From JAWKHR01 sp041394725 (GTDB taxonomy: Bacteria; Acidobacteriota; Vicinamibacteria; Vicinamibacterales; SCN-69-37): DNA of 64,000 bases. The position numbers were made by a program, and so were the translations under genes. The notes under the pieces are model-generated. The model had not been told where the DNA came from and did no database searches. It was given only the letters and a program-made list of their open reading frames with translations. The DNA is taken from assembly GCA_041394725.1 (NCBI GenBank), contig JAWKHR010000020.1, positions 51,442-115,441 of the forward strand, in the 5' to 3' direction. Below, one piece after another: positions 9,016 to 17,980 of this stretch. The stretch's first letter is position 1, and each line of letters starts with the position of its first letter.

Positions 9016-9765
9016 TCAGGCGCCGCGCTCCAGCTCGTCGAGCTCGAGGATCTCCTGGTAGGTGCCGAGGTCGCGGAACGTACCCTCCGGCATCGAGACG
9101 CCCCGCAGCCGGAGGCCGGCCGCGATCGCGTCGTTCAGGATCCGCGCGAAGTCGTTCTCGCCCCGCTCGACCGCGTCGTGCAGGAACTCGGTGAACGGCG
9201 GCCGCCAGATGAGGCACCCCCACATCTCGCGGAGCGTCGTGTGCGCCGGCTTGTCCACGACCTCGAGGACCCGGCCGTCGCCGTCCACGTGCACCATGCC
9301 GAACTTCTCTGGCCGCGTCGTCGGAAACAGCACCAGCACCACGTCGTCGTCGGGCGCCGAGCCGGCCCACGCGCGCGCGAAGACGTCGTGCGGCTCCATG
9401 ATCGTGTCCGGCATCCCGAAGAACACCACGCGGTCGCGCACCTGGTGGTAGCCGGCGTCGAGCGCGTCGGCCAGTCCCGGCGACGTGGACGCGCCGCGGG
9501 CCCGCGCGGGCTCCTGAACGACGTAGGTGAGGTCGCAGCCGAAGCGGCGGCCGTTCCCGAAGTAGCCGATGAGCTGCGCCTTCGTCTCGTTGATGACGAC
9601 GACGATGTCGGTCACGCCCGCCGTGACGAGCCCGTCCACCACGAACTGCGACACCGGCTTGTAGCGGTTGTCGCGGATGATCGGGTACAGCTCCTTCGGG
9701 TACGGCAGCCCCAGGCGCACGCCCTTGCCGGCGGCGGGAACCAGGCCGATCGCACGCGGGGTCAT
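9016..9765 (-). CDS. Sugar nucleotidyltransferase
   Basis: A 249-residue nucleotidyltransferase of the glucose-1-phosphate thymidylyl/uridylyltransferase superfamily. The nucleotide-binding loop LVPAAGKGVRLGLPYPKEL lies at residues 8-26, and GVTDIVVVINETKAQL, VFFGMPDTIMEP (catalytic-metal region) and FRDLGTYQEILEL follow in the expected order. It would activate a sugar-1-phosphate for the glycosyltransferases of the operon. It ends 21 bases before the glycosyltransferase downstream and is separated by 93 bases from the ligase-like gene upstream, one of the few gaps in the operon. The exact nucleotide and sugar cannot be read from sequence. Confidence 0.85.
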   Translation of the reverse strand: MTPRAIGLVPAAGKGVRLGLPYPKELYPIIRDNRYKPVSQFVVDGLVTAGVTDIVVVINETKAQLIGYFGNGRRFGCDLTYVVQEPARARGASTSPGLADALDAGYHQVRDRVVFFGMPDTIMEPHDVFARAWAGSAPDDDVVLVLFPTTRPEKFGMVHVDGDGRVLEVVDKPAHTTLREMWGCLIWRPPFTEFLHDAVERGENDFARILNDAIAAGLRLRGVSMPEGTFRDLGTYQEILELDELERGA

Positions 9766-9858
9766 GACAGGGCCTCTCTGGTCATCAGTCGTCCGCTCCT
9801 CTTCGCTGCCCGGGTCGGTCGCCGTGAGCGCCGCGGTCGCGTCGGCGCAGGGCCCGCC

Positions 9859-11376
9859 TCACCATTCGCAGACCGAGTCCCCGGCCGGTGGCCGGAGCCC
9901 GAGCGTGATCAGCCGCGGGTGGGTGCGCACGGCGGGCATCGCCCGCGGCACGCGCGGCGCGACCGGCGCGCGCGGCGCCAGCCGCCGGATCGCCACCACG
10001 CCGCCCAGGAACACCCAGAACAGCAGGCTCGACCGGAAGCCCGGGAGGCCGATGTTGTAGGCGAACGGCACGATCCAGTCGGCGAGGAAGCCCGCCGCGA
10101 GCGACCCGGCCAGCCCGCCGAGCGCGCCCACCAGGTAGGCCTGCTCGAACCCGCCGGTCACCACGCGCCGCAGCCGCAGCGCGCTCACCGCCACGGCCGC
10201 GGCGAACCAGCCGAACACCAGCAGGCCGACGACGCCCGTCTGCGCGAGCAGGTCGATGTAGGTGTTGTGGGAGCTGAACCGGACGTACCAGCCGAGGATC
10301 GGGTACAGCAGCGTGTAGTAGTAGTAGTTCGCCGGCCCGAGCCCCAGCCACGGATCGCGCGCGATGACCTGCCCCAGGACCGAGAGCGCCTCGAGCCGCG
10401 TCATCAGGCTGTAGCTTTCGCCCGACGCCAGCCGCGCGTAGAGCGGCCCGCCCACCACCATCGCCGGCGCGGCGGCCAGCAGGGCCGCGCCCGCGCTGAA
10501 CCACGGGAACCGCAGGCACACGATCGTGCCGAGCGCCACGAGCGGCGGGAGCCAGCCCGACGCCCACGAGAACGCGAGCCCGAGCCCGCGCCCGAGCGCG
10601 AGGAGCACCACCGCCAGCAGCGCGGCGCGCGCGGGCATCGAGAGGTCGCGGTTGCACAGGGCCTGGCTCGCGGACACGGCGACGATCCACGTCCAGAAGA
10701 GGCTGCCGATCGACTCCGGCCTGATCACGCGGCCGATGTAGAGGCTGGCCGGCGCCGGCACCATCACGAGCAGCGTCGTGATCGCGCCGACGATGACGAA
10801 CAGCCACGTCAGCCGGCGCAGGTCCGCCACCGATCGCAGGTCGTAGGCGACGACCAGGAACAGCCCGCCCGACATCAGGAACAGCGCGAGGCCGGCCAGC
10901 TGCGCGCTCATCGGGGCCGCCGGCGTCGGGAACCACGGATACTGCCCGACGATGAACGCGAGCACGGCGACCACGAGGAACGCGACGAGCGAGAGCGCGA
11001 CGCCGGAGCGGTCCATCACCATCGGCCGGAACGCGAGCACGCGGCGCAGCACCCACGTGGCGCAGAGCAGCATCGCGATCGGAACGCTGGCGCCGATCGA
11101 TCGGCCGCCGGCCGGCACCTCCAGCGGCACGGCCACCGCGACCAGCAGCAGCAGCGCGAGGCCGGCCACCCGGGCGCGGCTGGCCACGGTGATGGCGACC
11201 AGGCCGGCGGCGAGCAGGGCCGCCGCGCCGGCGAGCCGGAGGTAGTCGTCCGGGCTGAGCACCGCGCCCGCGGCCACCGCCGCGGCCGCCGCGGCGATCC
11301 AGGCCGCCGACCTGACGAACCGCCCCGGCCCCGGGCTCCAGTCGATGACGCCGGGGCTGGCCATCGCGCCCCTCAT
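9859..11376 (-). CDS. O-antigen ligase/polymerase-like membrane protein
   Basis: A 505-residue protein with about 12 hydrophobic helices and the hallmarks of the O-antigen ligase superfamily: a large loop between late helices containing WLGLGPANYYYYTLLYPI followed by VRFSSHNTYIDLLAQTGVVGLL, where the SHN(T/S)Y histidine motif is diagnostic. Such proteins either ligate polymer to a lipid carrier or polymerise repeat units in the periplasm. The start is ATG at 11376, overlapping the stop of the acyltransferase by four bases; a second ATG follows four codons on. The presence of an ABC exporter in the same operon makes a ligase role somewhat more likely than a Wzy role. Confidence 0.88.
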   Translation of the reverse strand: MRGAMASPGVIDWSPGPGRFVRSAAWIAAAAAAVAAGAVLSPDDYLRLAGAAALLAAGLVAITVASRARVAGLALLLLVAVAVPLEVPAGGRSIGASVPIAMLLCATWVLRRVLAFRPMVMDRSGVALSLVAFLVVAVLAFIVGQYPWFPTPAAPMSAQLAGLALFLMSGGLFLVVAYDLRSVADLRRLTWLFVIVGAITTLLVMVPAPASLYIGRVIRPESIGSLFWTWIVAVSASQALCNRDLSMPARAALLAVVLLALGRGLGLAFSWASGWLPPLVALGTIVCLRFPWFSAGAALLAAAPAMVVGGPLYARLASGESYSLMTRLEALSVLGQVIARDPWLGLGPANYYYYTLLYPILGWYVRFSSHNTYIDLLAQTGVVGLLVFGWFAAAVAVSALRLRRVVTGGFEQAYLVGALGGLAGSLAAGFLADWIVPFAYNIGLPGFRSSLLFWVFLGGVVAIRRLAPRAPVAPRVPRAMPAVRTHPRLITLGLRPPAGDSVCEW

Positions 11377-12143
11377 GCCTCGACCTCGACCGCCAGGTGC
11401 ACGAGCTCCGGCGCCGGCCGCGGCCGGTCGCCGACCAGCCGCAGCACGCGCGCCGGCGTGCCGCCGACGACGGTGCCGGCCGGCACGTCGCGCGTGACCA
11501 CGGCGCCCGCGGCCACCACCGCCCCGCGCCCGATGGTGACGCCGTCGGTGACGATCGCGCCCGACCCGATCCACACGTCGTCCTCGATCGTGATGCCGCG
11601 CGCCGTGATGCCCTGGTCCACGAACGGACGCGACGGGTCGTCGAACACGTGATCGACGGCGACGATCTGCACGAACGGCGACGTGTACACCCGATCGCCG
11701 ATCTGCACGCCGCCCTGGCCGCGGATCACGTTGTACTCGCCGATCAGCGAGCGCGCGCCGATCGTGATGCCCGCGCGGGGCAGGTCGCGGAAGTTGTAGA
11801 CGTGCAGCACGGATCCATGCATGACGAGCGTGTCGGGCCCGATCCGGATGCCGCCCGGGCACGCGTGGAGGTAGACACCCTGGTCGAGGTACGCGCCGTG
11901 GTCGAGCGTGATCCGGTCGGCGAATCGCAGCCGGACGCCCCGTTCGATGGCCGCGAGACCGCGCATGCGGAGGATCAGCCGGTAGCAGACCGCGCGGATG
12001 GCCAGCCCCACGGGCGTCGGGATCCACCCCACCGCGCCGGTCACCGCCTGCTCGATCGCGTAGCGCCAGGGATTCGACGCCTGGCGCCGCACGTACAGCC
12101 CCAGGCGGCTGGCCGCGCTCCGCGTGTCGGGCCGCGACGCCAT
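11373..12143 (-). CDS. Left-handed beta-helix acyltransferase (WcaF/CysE-like)
   Basis: A 256-residue acyltransferase with hexapeptide-repeat turns from about residue 85 to 230, for example IRIGPDTLVMHGSVLHVYN, IEDDVWIGSGAIVTDGVTIGRGAVVAAGAVVTRDVPAGTVVGGTPARVL. The VDHVF segment holds the catalytic-type histidine expected for acetyl-CoA-dependent sugar O-acetyltransferases. Residues 20-55 have a hydrophobic helix that may attach it to the membrane. It probably acetylates a sugar of the polymer. ATG at 12143 is five bases after the stop of the Wzc-like gene upstream. Confidence 0.87.
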   Translation of the reverse strand: MASRPDTRSAASRLGLYVRRQASNPWRYAIEQAVTGAVGWIPTPVGLAIRAVCYRLILRMRGLAAIERGVRLRFADRITLDHGAYLDQGVYLHACPGGIRIGPDTLVMHGSVLHVYNFRDLPRAGITIGARSLIGEYNVIRGQGGVQIGDRVYTSPFVQIVAVDHVFDDPSRPFVDQGITARGITIEDDVWIGSGAIVTDGVTIGRGAVVAAGAVVTRDVPAGTVVGGTPARVLRLVGDRPRPAPELVHLAVEVEA

Positions 12144-12147
12144 CGGT

Positions 12148-14358
12148 CTAGGTCGAGACCTCGCTGGCGGCGGCGGCGTACGCGTAGTAGTAGCCGCCCT
12201 GCGACTCCGGCGACTCGCTGCCGTTGAGCACCGCGCCGAGCAGCGTGACGCCCGACGTCTCGAGCACCGAGCACGTGCGGCGGAGCAGGTCCTTCGACGT
12301 CTGGCCGGCGCGCACGACGAGCAGCGCGCCGTCCGTCTTCGCGCCGACGATCCGGGCGTCGGCCATCGTCGCGGCCGGCGGCGTGTCCACGATGACGAAG
12401 CTGAACGCCTCGGTCATCTCGGTGAGGAACCGGCCGAGCCGCGCCGAGTTGAGCAACGCGACCGGGTTCGGCGCCGTCGGCCCGACGCCGACGACGTAGA
12501 GCGAGTCCAGGTCGGTCTGGTGAATCGTGGGCTGCGACACGTGGCCGGCGAGGAACAGGCTCAGGCCGCCCTCCGGCGGGATGCCGAACTCGCCGGCGAA
12601 GGCCGGGCGCCGCAGGTCGCACTCGACCAGCAGCGTGCGCGCGCCGGTCTCGGCCAGCGCGCGGCCGAGCTGCGTCACCATCGTCGTCTTGCCCTCGCCG
12701 GGTGCGGCGGACGTCACCGTGATCAGCCGCGGCGGCTGGTCGGACCGCGAGAGCAGCAGCGACGCGCACACGGCGCGGACTGCCTCCGCCACGTCGGGCC
12801 GCCCGCCGAGGGCGGCCGCGCGATCGCCGGGCGCCTCCGTCTCGGCGGGTGGTTCGGACGCCGCCGATAGCAGCCGTCGTCGCGACAGCCGCGATCGACC
12901 GCGGCCGAGCCGGCGCGCCGGCTTCACGAACGGCACCGACGCGAGCACCGGCAGCACCGTCACGTGCTCGACGTCGGCGATCGTGGACATCGTGTTCTGC
13001 CAGTACTCGCGGATGACGACCAGGCACACGCCGAGCGTCAGGCCGAGCACCGAGCTCAGCAGCAGGTTCCAGCCCGGCCGCGGGCTGGCGACCGTGGCGT
13101 CCGGCAGCGCCGGCTCGAGCACGTGGACGTTGCCGAACTCGACGCCCGATCCGACGCCGGTCTCCTTCAGGCGCTCGAGCAGGCCGTCGTACAGCTTCTG
13201 GTTGGTCTCGACCTCGCGGCGCAGGATGTTGTACTGGATCGACGCGTTCTGCAGGTCCACGACGAGGCCCTGCTGCTGCGCCTTGGCCTCGGCGATCCGC
13301 GCGCGCGTGTCCTCGGCGAGCTGCAGGTTGAGGCGCGCCTGCTGGCGGGCCTGCGCGAGCGCGGCGGCCTGCTCGCGCCCGAGCTGTTCGCTGACCAGCG
13401 CGATCTCGTCGCGCTTCTGGACGACGGCCGGCCAGTTCTCGCCGAAGCTCGTGCGCAGCACGGTCAGGTCGTGCTGGAGCTGGAGGAGCGTGCTGATGCG
13501 GCCGCGAATCAGCTCGGTCACCAGGTCCTGCGGCAGGTCGTCGGCCGAGGCCGCGTCGAGCATCCTCGCCTTCGCCTGCGCCTCGACCACCGCCGACTCG
13601 GCCGCGATGAGCTGCTGGGCCAGGTTCGAGAGCTTTTCCTCGGAGAGGTCGCCGCGGGCCGGGTCGGTCTGGTACATGTTGTGGCGCTGGGCGTAGGCCA
13701 CCAGGTCGGTCTCGGACGACTGGACCTTCTTCTCGACCGACTCCAGCTCGCGTTCGAGCAGGCTGCGCATCTTCTCGCGCGTCTCCTGGCTGCTGTCGAA
13801 CCGCGACGTGATGTATTCCTCCGCGTAGAGGTTCGCGACGGTCGCGGCCACGTCCGGCTCGGGCGCCAGGTAGCTGATGCGGAACGCCTCGCTGTTGGGC
13901 ACGAGCTCGATCGTCCGGCGCGCGGCCAGGCGCGGCACCTCCGCGGCGAGCCGCGCGTCGTCGGACGCGCGCAGCCGCGCGGCCACCCGGTCCTGGAGCC
14001 CCGGGCCCTTGAGCACCTGCTCCTGCGTGGTCACGTAGAAGAGGTAGTTGCCCGGCGTGGACGCGCCGAGCGGATCCTGCGACGGCAGCACGCGCACGCC
14101 CTCGGGGCTCACCTGCACGAGCGTGGACGACCGGTAGAGGCGCTCGGCGAGGACGGTTGCCACCATGGCCGGCACCACCACGAGCCCCACCACCAGCAGG
14201 ATCTGCCACTTGCGGCGCCAGAGCAGCCACGCGGTCCGGCGCGCGTCGAGCCCGTCGTGCATCGGCCCCGGCGAGTCGCCGGGACGCGGCATGTAGGGCA
14301 CGGGCGTGGCACCGGCCGCGGGGACGAGGCCGGTGGACGAGGTCCTGGAGTCGGTCAT
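12148..14358 (-). CDS. Polysaccharide co-polymerase fused to BY-kinase (Wzc/GumC-CapB type)
   Basis: A 736-residue chain-length regulator and tyrosine autokinase. A Wzz-type domain is bounded by membrane helices at residues 51-70 and 430-449, with a long periplasmic coiled coil between (about 185-410). The cytoplasmic kinase domain has Walker A SAAPGEGKTT (550-559, K557), Walker A' TLLVECDLRRP (575-585) and Walker B FVIVDTPP (654-661). The tail is short but carries a tyrosine cluster, GGYYYAY (721-727), the expected autophosphorylation site. The start ATG at 14358 overlaps the stop of the radical SAM gene (ATGA). No separate phosphatase is seen in the window. Confidence 0.92.
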   Translation of the reverse strand: MTDSRTSSTGLVPAAGATPVPYMPRPGDSPGPMHDGLDARRTAWLLWRRKWQILLVVGLVVVPAMVATVLAERLYRSSTLVQVSPEGVRVLPSQDPLGASTPGNYLFYVTTQEQVLKGPGLQDRVAARLRASDDARLAAEVPRLAARRTIELVPNSEAFRISYLAPEPDVAATVANLYAEEYITSRFDSSQETREKMRSLLERELESVEKKVQSSETDLVAYAQRHNMYQTDPARGDLSEEKLSNLAQQLIAAESAVVEAQAKARMLDAASADDLPQDLVTELIRGRISTLLQLQHDLTVLRTSFGENWPAVVQKRDEIALVSEQLGREQAAALAQARQQARLNLQLAEDTRARIAEAKAQQQGLVVDLQNASIQYNILRREVETNQKLYDGLLERLKETGVGSGVEFGNVHVLEPALPDATVASPRPGWNLLLSSVLGLTLGVCLVVIREYWQNTMSTIADVEHVTVLPVLASVPFVKPARRLGRGRSRLSRRRLLSAASEPPAETEAPGDRAAALGGRPDVAEAVRAVCASLLLSRSDQPPRLITVTSAAPGEGKTTMVTQLGRALAETGARTLLVECDLRRPAFAGEFGIPPEGGLSLFLAGHVSQPTIHQTDLDSLYVVGVGPTAPNPVALLNSARLGRFLTEMTEAFSFVIVDTPPAATMADARIVGAKTDGALLVVRAGQTSKDLLRRTCSVLETSGVTLLGAVLNGSESPESQGGYYYAYAAAASEVST

Positions 14359-16073
14359 GCGGGCACCCCTCCGGTGCGGTTGTCCCGGGCGGTGGCGCCG
14401 GCGGCGTCGCCGCGGCGCGCCCAGCCCAGGTGCTGCAGGCCCACCTCGATCGCGGATCCGAACGTCCGCCGATCGGACAGGAGCATCTTGAGGTACGAGA
14501 ACATCGGCCCCGGCCGCAGCGCCCATTCACGGAACGCGCGCTTCTGCCAGTACTCGAGCCGCTCGGCGCTGAGCTGCGGGTAGTCGAGGACGGTGGACTC
14601 GTCCATGTCCACCTCCTCCCAGCGCACGCCGGGACGGAACCAGCCGTTGCGGACGACCTCGTCGAAGAACGGCGTGCCGGGGTACGGCGCCGCGATGTGG
14701 AACAGCGCGATGTCGAGCGGCAGCTGCTTCGAGAAGTCGATCGTCTGGCGGATCGTGGCCTCGGTCTCGCCGGGCAGGCCGATGATGAAGTAGCCCCAGT
14801 TCTTGATGCCGGCCGCGCGGGCCCAGCCGAGCGACTGGCGCGCGCGCTCCGGGTTCACGCCCTTGCGGGCGTGCGCGAGGATCTCGGCGTTGCCCGACTC
14901 GAGGCCCCACGCGATGCAGTAGCAGCCCGACCGCGCCATCAGCTCGAGCATCTCGCGGTCCACGAAGTCCACGCGGCTGTTGCACGTCCACGTGATCCGC
15001 AGGCCGGACTCGATGATCGCCCGGCACAGGCCCATGACCTGATCGCGGTTGACCGTGAACAGGTCCGCGTACATGTGGACGTGCCGGACGCCGAGGTCAT
15101 AGAGGACGCGGATCTCCTCCATCAGCTTCGCCGGCGACCGCAGGCGCATCGTCGGCCCGTAGCTGACGTGCTTGATGCAGTAGGTGCAGCCGGCCGGGCA
15201 TCCGCGGCTCGTGACGACGAAGCAGAACGGCCCCTTGATGAGGGGCATCCGGTAGTGCGCGAGCGGCAGCAGGTGGTAGGCGGGCGTCGGCAGGTCGTCG
15301 AGGTCGGCGATGAACGGCCGGTCCGGGTTGACGACGATCTCCGAGCCGCGGCGCCAGACGAGGCCCCGGATCGGCGAGAGATCCGGCCGCCCCTCGGCGT
15401 CCGGCTTCAGCACCACGGGCGCGTAGCCCGCGTCGTGGCGCGCGAACAGCCGCGTCACGGCATCCGGACGCGCGAACTGCCGGCCGTCCAGGTGGTCGAT
15501 CAGGTCGCGGAGCGTCAGGTCCGGCTCGCCGCGCAGCCCGTAGTCGAGCGACGGGTACGGCCGCAGCGTCTCCCGCGGCATGGGCGTGACGTGCGTGCCG
15601 AAGGCCATCGTCACGGCGCCGACGCCGCGGGCGAGGAACGTGCCGTAGAGGTCGTTCTGCAGCGTGGGCGCCGTGAGCTGGGTGACGTAGTAGCGCGGCC
15701 GCTCGCGCCGCAGGATCCGCTCGAACGCCGGCCAGCTCATCCGCTCGGCCACCGCGTCGACGACGCGGACCGTGTAGGTCGGCGCGAGGAGCGCGGCCAT
15801 CTGGGCCAGCGACACCTGCGGCCACACCATGTTCTCGCGCGACCGGCGGCCGACCCGGTGCTGCGACCGGATCCAGATTGCGCCGTCCGGCGTGGGCGGG
15901 TTCACGAGGAGCACGTCCAGGCGATCGCCATCCTCACGCGCGGCGCGGTCGCGGAGCGCGGCGTCGCTGTCGGGGTGCCGCGCGGGCACCACGATCGTGC
16001 GCGTCTTCGTCCCGACGTTGCGGGGCTCGCGCGTCGCCGCCGCCGACGACGTCGTCGTGGTTCGATCAGGCAC
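14355..16073 (-). CDS. B12-binding-domain radical SAM protein
   Basis: A 572-residue class B-like radical SAM enzyme. Residues 50-200 form an N-terminal cobalamin-binding-type Rossmann domain (DVLLVNPPTPDG, then LAQMAALL). The [4Fe-4S]/SAM cluster motif is SRGCPAGCTYC with C292, C296 and C299, followed by a TIM-barrel region (VRHVHMYADLFTVNRDQV, GLESGNAEILAHARKGV, GYFIIGLPGETEATI). Members of this group carry out methylations or rearrangements at unreactive carbons, or act on lipids. Its position between the membrane-linked glycosyltransferase and the Wzc-like gene, with overlaps on both sides (8 and 4 bases), argues that the substrate is a sugar or lipid carrier of this polysaccharide, which is inference. 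Confidence 0.88.
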   Translation of the reverse strand: MPDRTTTTSSAAATREPRNVGTKTRTIVVPARHPDSDAALRDRAAREDGDRLDVLLVNPPTPDGAIWIRSQHRVGRRSRENMVWPQVSLAQMAALLAPTYTVRVVDAVAERMSWPAFERILRRERPRYYVTQLTAPTLQNDLYGTFLARGVGAVTMAFGTHVTPMPRETLRPYPSLDYGLRGEPDLTLRDLIDHLDGRQFARPDAVTRLFARHDAGYAPVVLKPDAEGRPDLSPIRGLVWRRGSEIVVNPDRPFIADLDDLPTPAYHLLPLAHYRMPLIKGPFCFVVTSRGCPAGCTYCIKHVSYGPTMRLRSPAKLMEEIRVLYDLGVRHVHMYADLFTVNRDQVMGLCRAIIESGLRITWTCNSRVDFVDREMLELMARSGCYCIAWGLESGNAEILAHARKGVNPERARQSLGWARAAGIKNWGYFIIGLPGETEATIRQTIDFSKQLPLDIALFHIAAPYPGTPFFDEVVRNGWFRPGVRWEEVDMDESTVLDYPQLSAERLEYWQKRAFREWALRPGPMFSYLKMLLSDRRTFGSAIEVGLQHLGWARRGDAAGATARDNRTGGVPA

Positions 16074-17334
16074 GCTGGCGATCTCCTCCCGAGGCCGCGT
16101 CGCGCAGCCCGCGGCTGAGCTGCCGCAGCACGGACGCCATCAGCCACCAGACCACCAGCTGGACGCCGATGAGCACGGCCATCGCGCTGCTCGTCAGGTA
16201 GAGCCACAGCCGCTCGATCGGCCAGCCCTGCCGCGCCAGCACGAGGCTCGCGACGGCCATGGCCACCCCGGCGGCGAAGGCGAACAGGCCCGACGGCAGG
16301 AACAGGTCCTCGATGGGGCGCCGCAGCAGCGGGCGCCGGAACAGGCCCTGGCGGATCGGCCGGTTGTAGAAGAGCGAGACCACGTAGTTGAAGGTGGCGC
16401 CGAGCGCGAACACCGTCACGCCGGTGACGCCGCAGACGAGCGCGCCGAACACCGCGAAGGTGCCGAGCGGCCCGAGCACCGTCGTGCCCGAGAGCCGCAT
16501 CGCGAGCAGGCCGAGCAGCACCACGGCCGACGCGCCGACGCACGCGAGGCCGGCGATGCCGAACACGCGCACCGGGTTGTACGCGAGCGCGGCGGTGATC
16601 ATCGTCGAGAGGAACCGCAGGCCGTCGCGGACCACGCTCAGCTTCGACGCACCCACCCGCTCGCGGTACGGGATCGGCACCTCGACCACGTCGATGCCCT
16701 CGTGCGCGGCGCGGGTGCTCATCACCGGCGTCAGGTTGAGGCCGTCGGGGAGCGGCGAGACGAGCGACAGCACCGATCGGTTGAACACGCGCATGCCGCT
16801 CGCCGCGTCGGTGATCGGCGTCCGGCCGATCACCCGCAGCAGCGAGGCGAAGAAGCCGTTGCCGATGCGCCGGACCAGCGGCATCTCCGTCTCGGCGCCG
16901 GCCATGCGCGACCCGACGACCATGTCGGCCCGGCCGTCGCGGAGCCGCGCGCAGAGCCGCGGCAGCCACTCGGGCGGATAGGTGGCGTCGGCGTCGAGGA
17001 ACGCGATCAGCTCGTGCCGCGACGCCTCGAACGCCGTCTTGAGCGCGGCGCCGTAGCCCCGGTTCGTCCCGTGCCGCAGCAGCCGCACCTGCGGGAACCC
17101 GGCGATGACCTCCGCCGTGCGATCCGACGAGCCGTCGTCGACGGCGATCACCTCGAAGTCGGTCACGCCCTGGCGGCGCAGGTCGTCGCCGATGGCGAGG
17201 CAGCGCTCGAGGGTCTCGCCGACCGCGTCCTCCTCGTTGTAGACGGGGATGCAGATGGACAGGCCGACGCCGGTCGCCACCGCCTCGAAGGCAGTGCCGA
17301 GCGGCGCCACCGCGGCGCGCGTCATCGTGGACAT
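16066..17334 (-). CDS. Family 2 glycosyltransferase with C-terminal membrane helices (DPM1/DPMS-like)
   Basis: A 422-residue GT-A glycosyltransferase. The catalytic domain (residues 24-250) has LSICIPVYNEEDAV, VDDGSSD (D66, D67), FLDADATYP with the metal-binding DAD at 114-116, and SGMRVFNRSVL. The remainder holds about four membrane helices, as in polyprenyl-phosphate mannosyl/glucosyltransferases, which make lipid-phosphate sugars used on the periplasmic side. ATG at 17334 lies 64 bases after the stop of the NusG-like gene. It may supply a polyprenyl-linked sugar for modifying the exported polymer. Confidence 0.88.
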   Translation of the reverse strand: MSTMTRAAVAPLGTAFEAVATGVGLSICIPVYNEEDAVGETLERCLAIGDDLRRQGVTDFEVIAVDDGSSDRTAEVIAGFPQVRLLRHGTNRGYGAALKTAFEASRHELIAFLDADATYPPEWLPRLCARLRDGRADMVVGSRMAGAETEMPLVRRIGNGFFASLLRVIGRTPITDAASGMRVFNRSVLSLVSPLPDGLNLTPVMSTRAAHEGIDVVEVPIPYRERVGASKLSVVRDGLRFLSTMITAALAYNPVRVFGIAGLACVGASAVVLLGLLAMRLSGTTVLGPLGTFAVFGALVCGVTGVTVFALGATFNYVVSLFYNRPIRQGLFRRPLLRRPIEDLFLPSGLFAFAAGVAMAVASLVLARQGWPIERLWLYLTSSAMAVLIGVQLVVWWLMASVLRQLSRGLRDAASGGDRQRA

Positions 17335-17398
17335 GGCAGGGGCATCTCCGCCGTGGGAACACGGCTCCGGAAGCGGTCCGCGCGCGAGGCGGACCCGA

Positions 17399-17938
17399 TC
17401 AGTACGTGCTGAGGTGCAGCGCCGGCGCGGAGACCGGCCAGGCGTCGTGCTCGGACACTTCGACGGCGACCGATCGCTGCAGCAGCGAGAGGTGCACGAT
17501 CAGGCGGGTGTGCTGGCGCACCGAGACGAGCGTGCCCTCGGCGCCGGCGAGGGGACCGGCGAGCAGGCGCACGCGCCGGCCGACGAACTCCTCCGGCCAC
17601 GGATCGACCGGGCGATCCGATCGCACCAGCGTCTGGAGCGACGCCATCTCCGTGTCGTCCACCGGCTGCGGGCCGTGCCCGCCGCTGACCACGTTGATCA
17701 CGCCGGGGATCATCAGGATCGGCTGCCGGCGATCGACGACGAACCGCGAGAAGACGTAGCCCGGGAAGAGCGGCAGATCCACGTCCTTCACGCGGTCCGA
17801 CCAGCGGCGCCGCTGGCGCGTGATCGGCAGGAACTCCTCGAAGCCGCGGCGGCGCAGCAGCATCGCCACCTGTTTCTCCGCGCGCGGACGCACGCGGAGG
17901 GCAAACCAGTGCGGAACGGGATCAGGGGATGTCGGCAT
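17399..17938 (-). CDS. Specialised NusG paralogue, transcription antiterminator (RfaH/UpxY-like)
   Basis: A 179-residue NusG-family elongation factor. The NGN domain (about residues 9-115) has HWFALRVRPRAEKQVAMLLRRRG and LPLFPGYVFSRF; the KOW domain (about 120-165) has GRRVRLLAGPLAGAEGTLVSV. It lacks the acidic insert and operon context of housekeeping NusG (no secE or rplK beside it). It is the first gene of the polysaccharide operon, the position of UpxY and LoaP factors, which ride with RNA polymerase and prevent early termination across their own long operon. An ops-like sequence lies 31 bases upstream of its ATG. Confidence 0.9.
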   Translation of the reverse strand: MPTSPDPVPHWFALRVRPRAEKQVAMLLRRRGFEEFLPITRQRRRWSDRVKDVDLPLFPGYVFSRFVVDRRQPILMIPGVINVVSGGHGPQPVDDTEMASLQTLVRSDRPVDPWPEEFVGRRVRLLAGPLAGAEGTLVSVRQHTRLIVHLSLLQRSVAVEVSEHDAWPVSAPALHLSTY

Positions 17939-17969
17939 GAGCTGGGGAGCCAGAGGCCACTCGGCGTGC

Positions 17970-17980
17970 AGGCTACCGCC
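17970..17980 (-). promoter_or_regulatory. ops-like element (GGCGGTAGCCT) in the leader of the polysaccharide operon
   Basis: Read on the minus strand, the site is GGGGCGGTAGCCTGC. The core GGCGGTAG followed by two bases and T is the ops pattern at which RfaH loads onto paused RNA polymerase in enterobacteria. It sits 31 bases upstream of a NusG-paralogue gene that heads an operon of about 17.5 kb, exactly where such an element would be useful. The match could still be chance in GC-rich DNA, and recognition of ops by acidobacterial factors is not something I know to be shown. Confidence 0.5.

Noticed and set aside
7987..11652. A 1221-codon open frame on the plus strand
   Set aside because: It lies opposite four well-supported glycan genes. 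Its translation is Arg/Ala/His/Asp-rich low-complexity sequence, the normal shadow of GC-rich genes.
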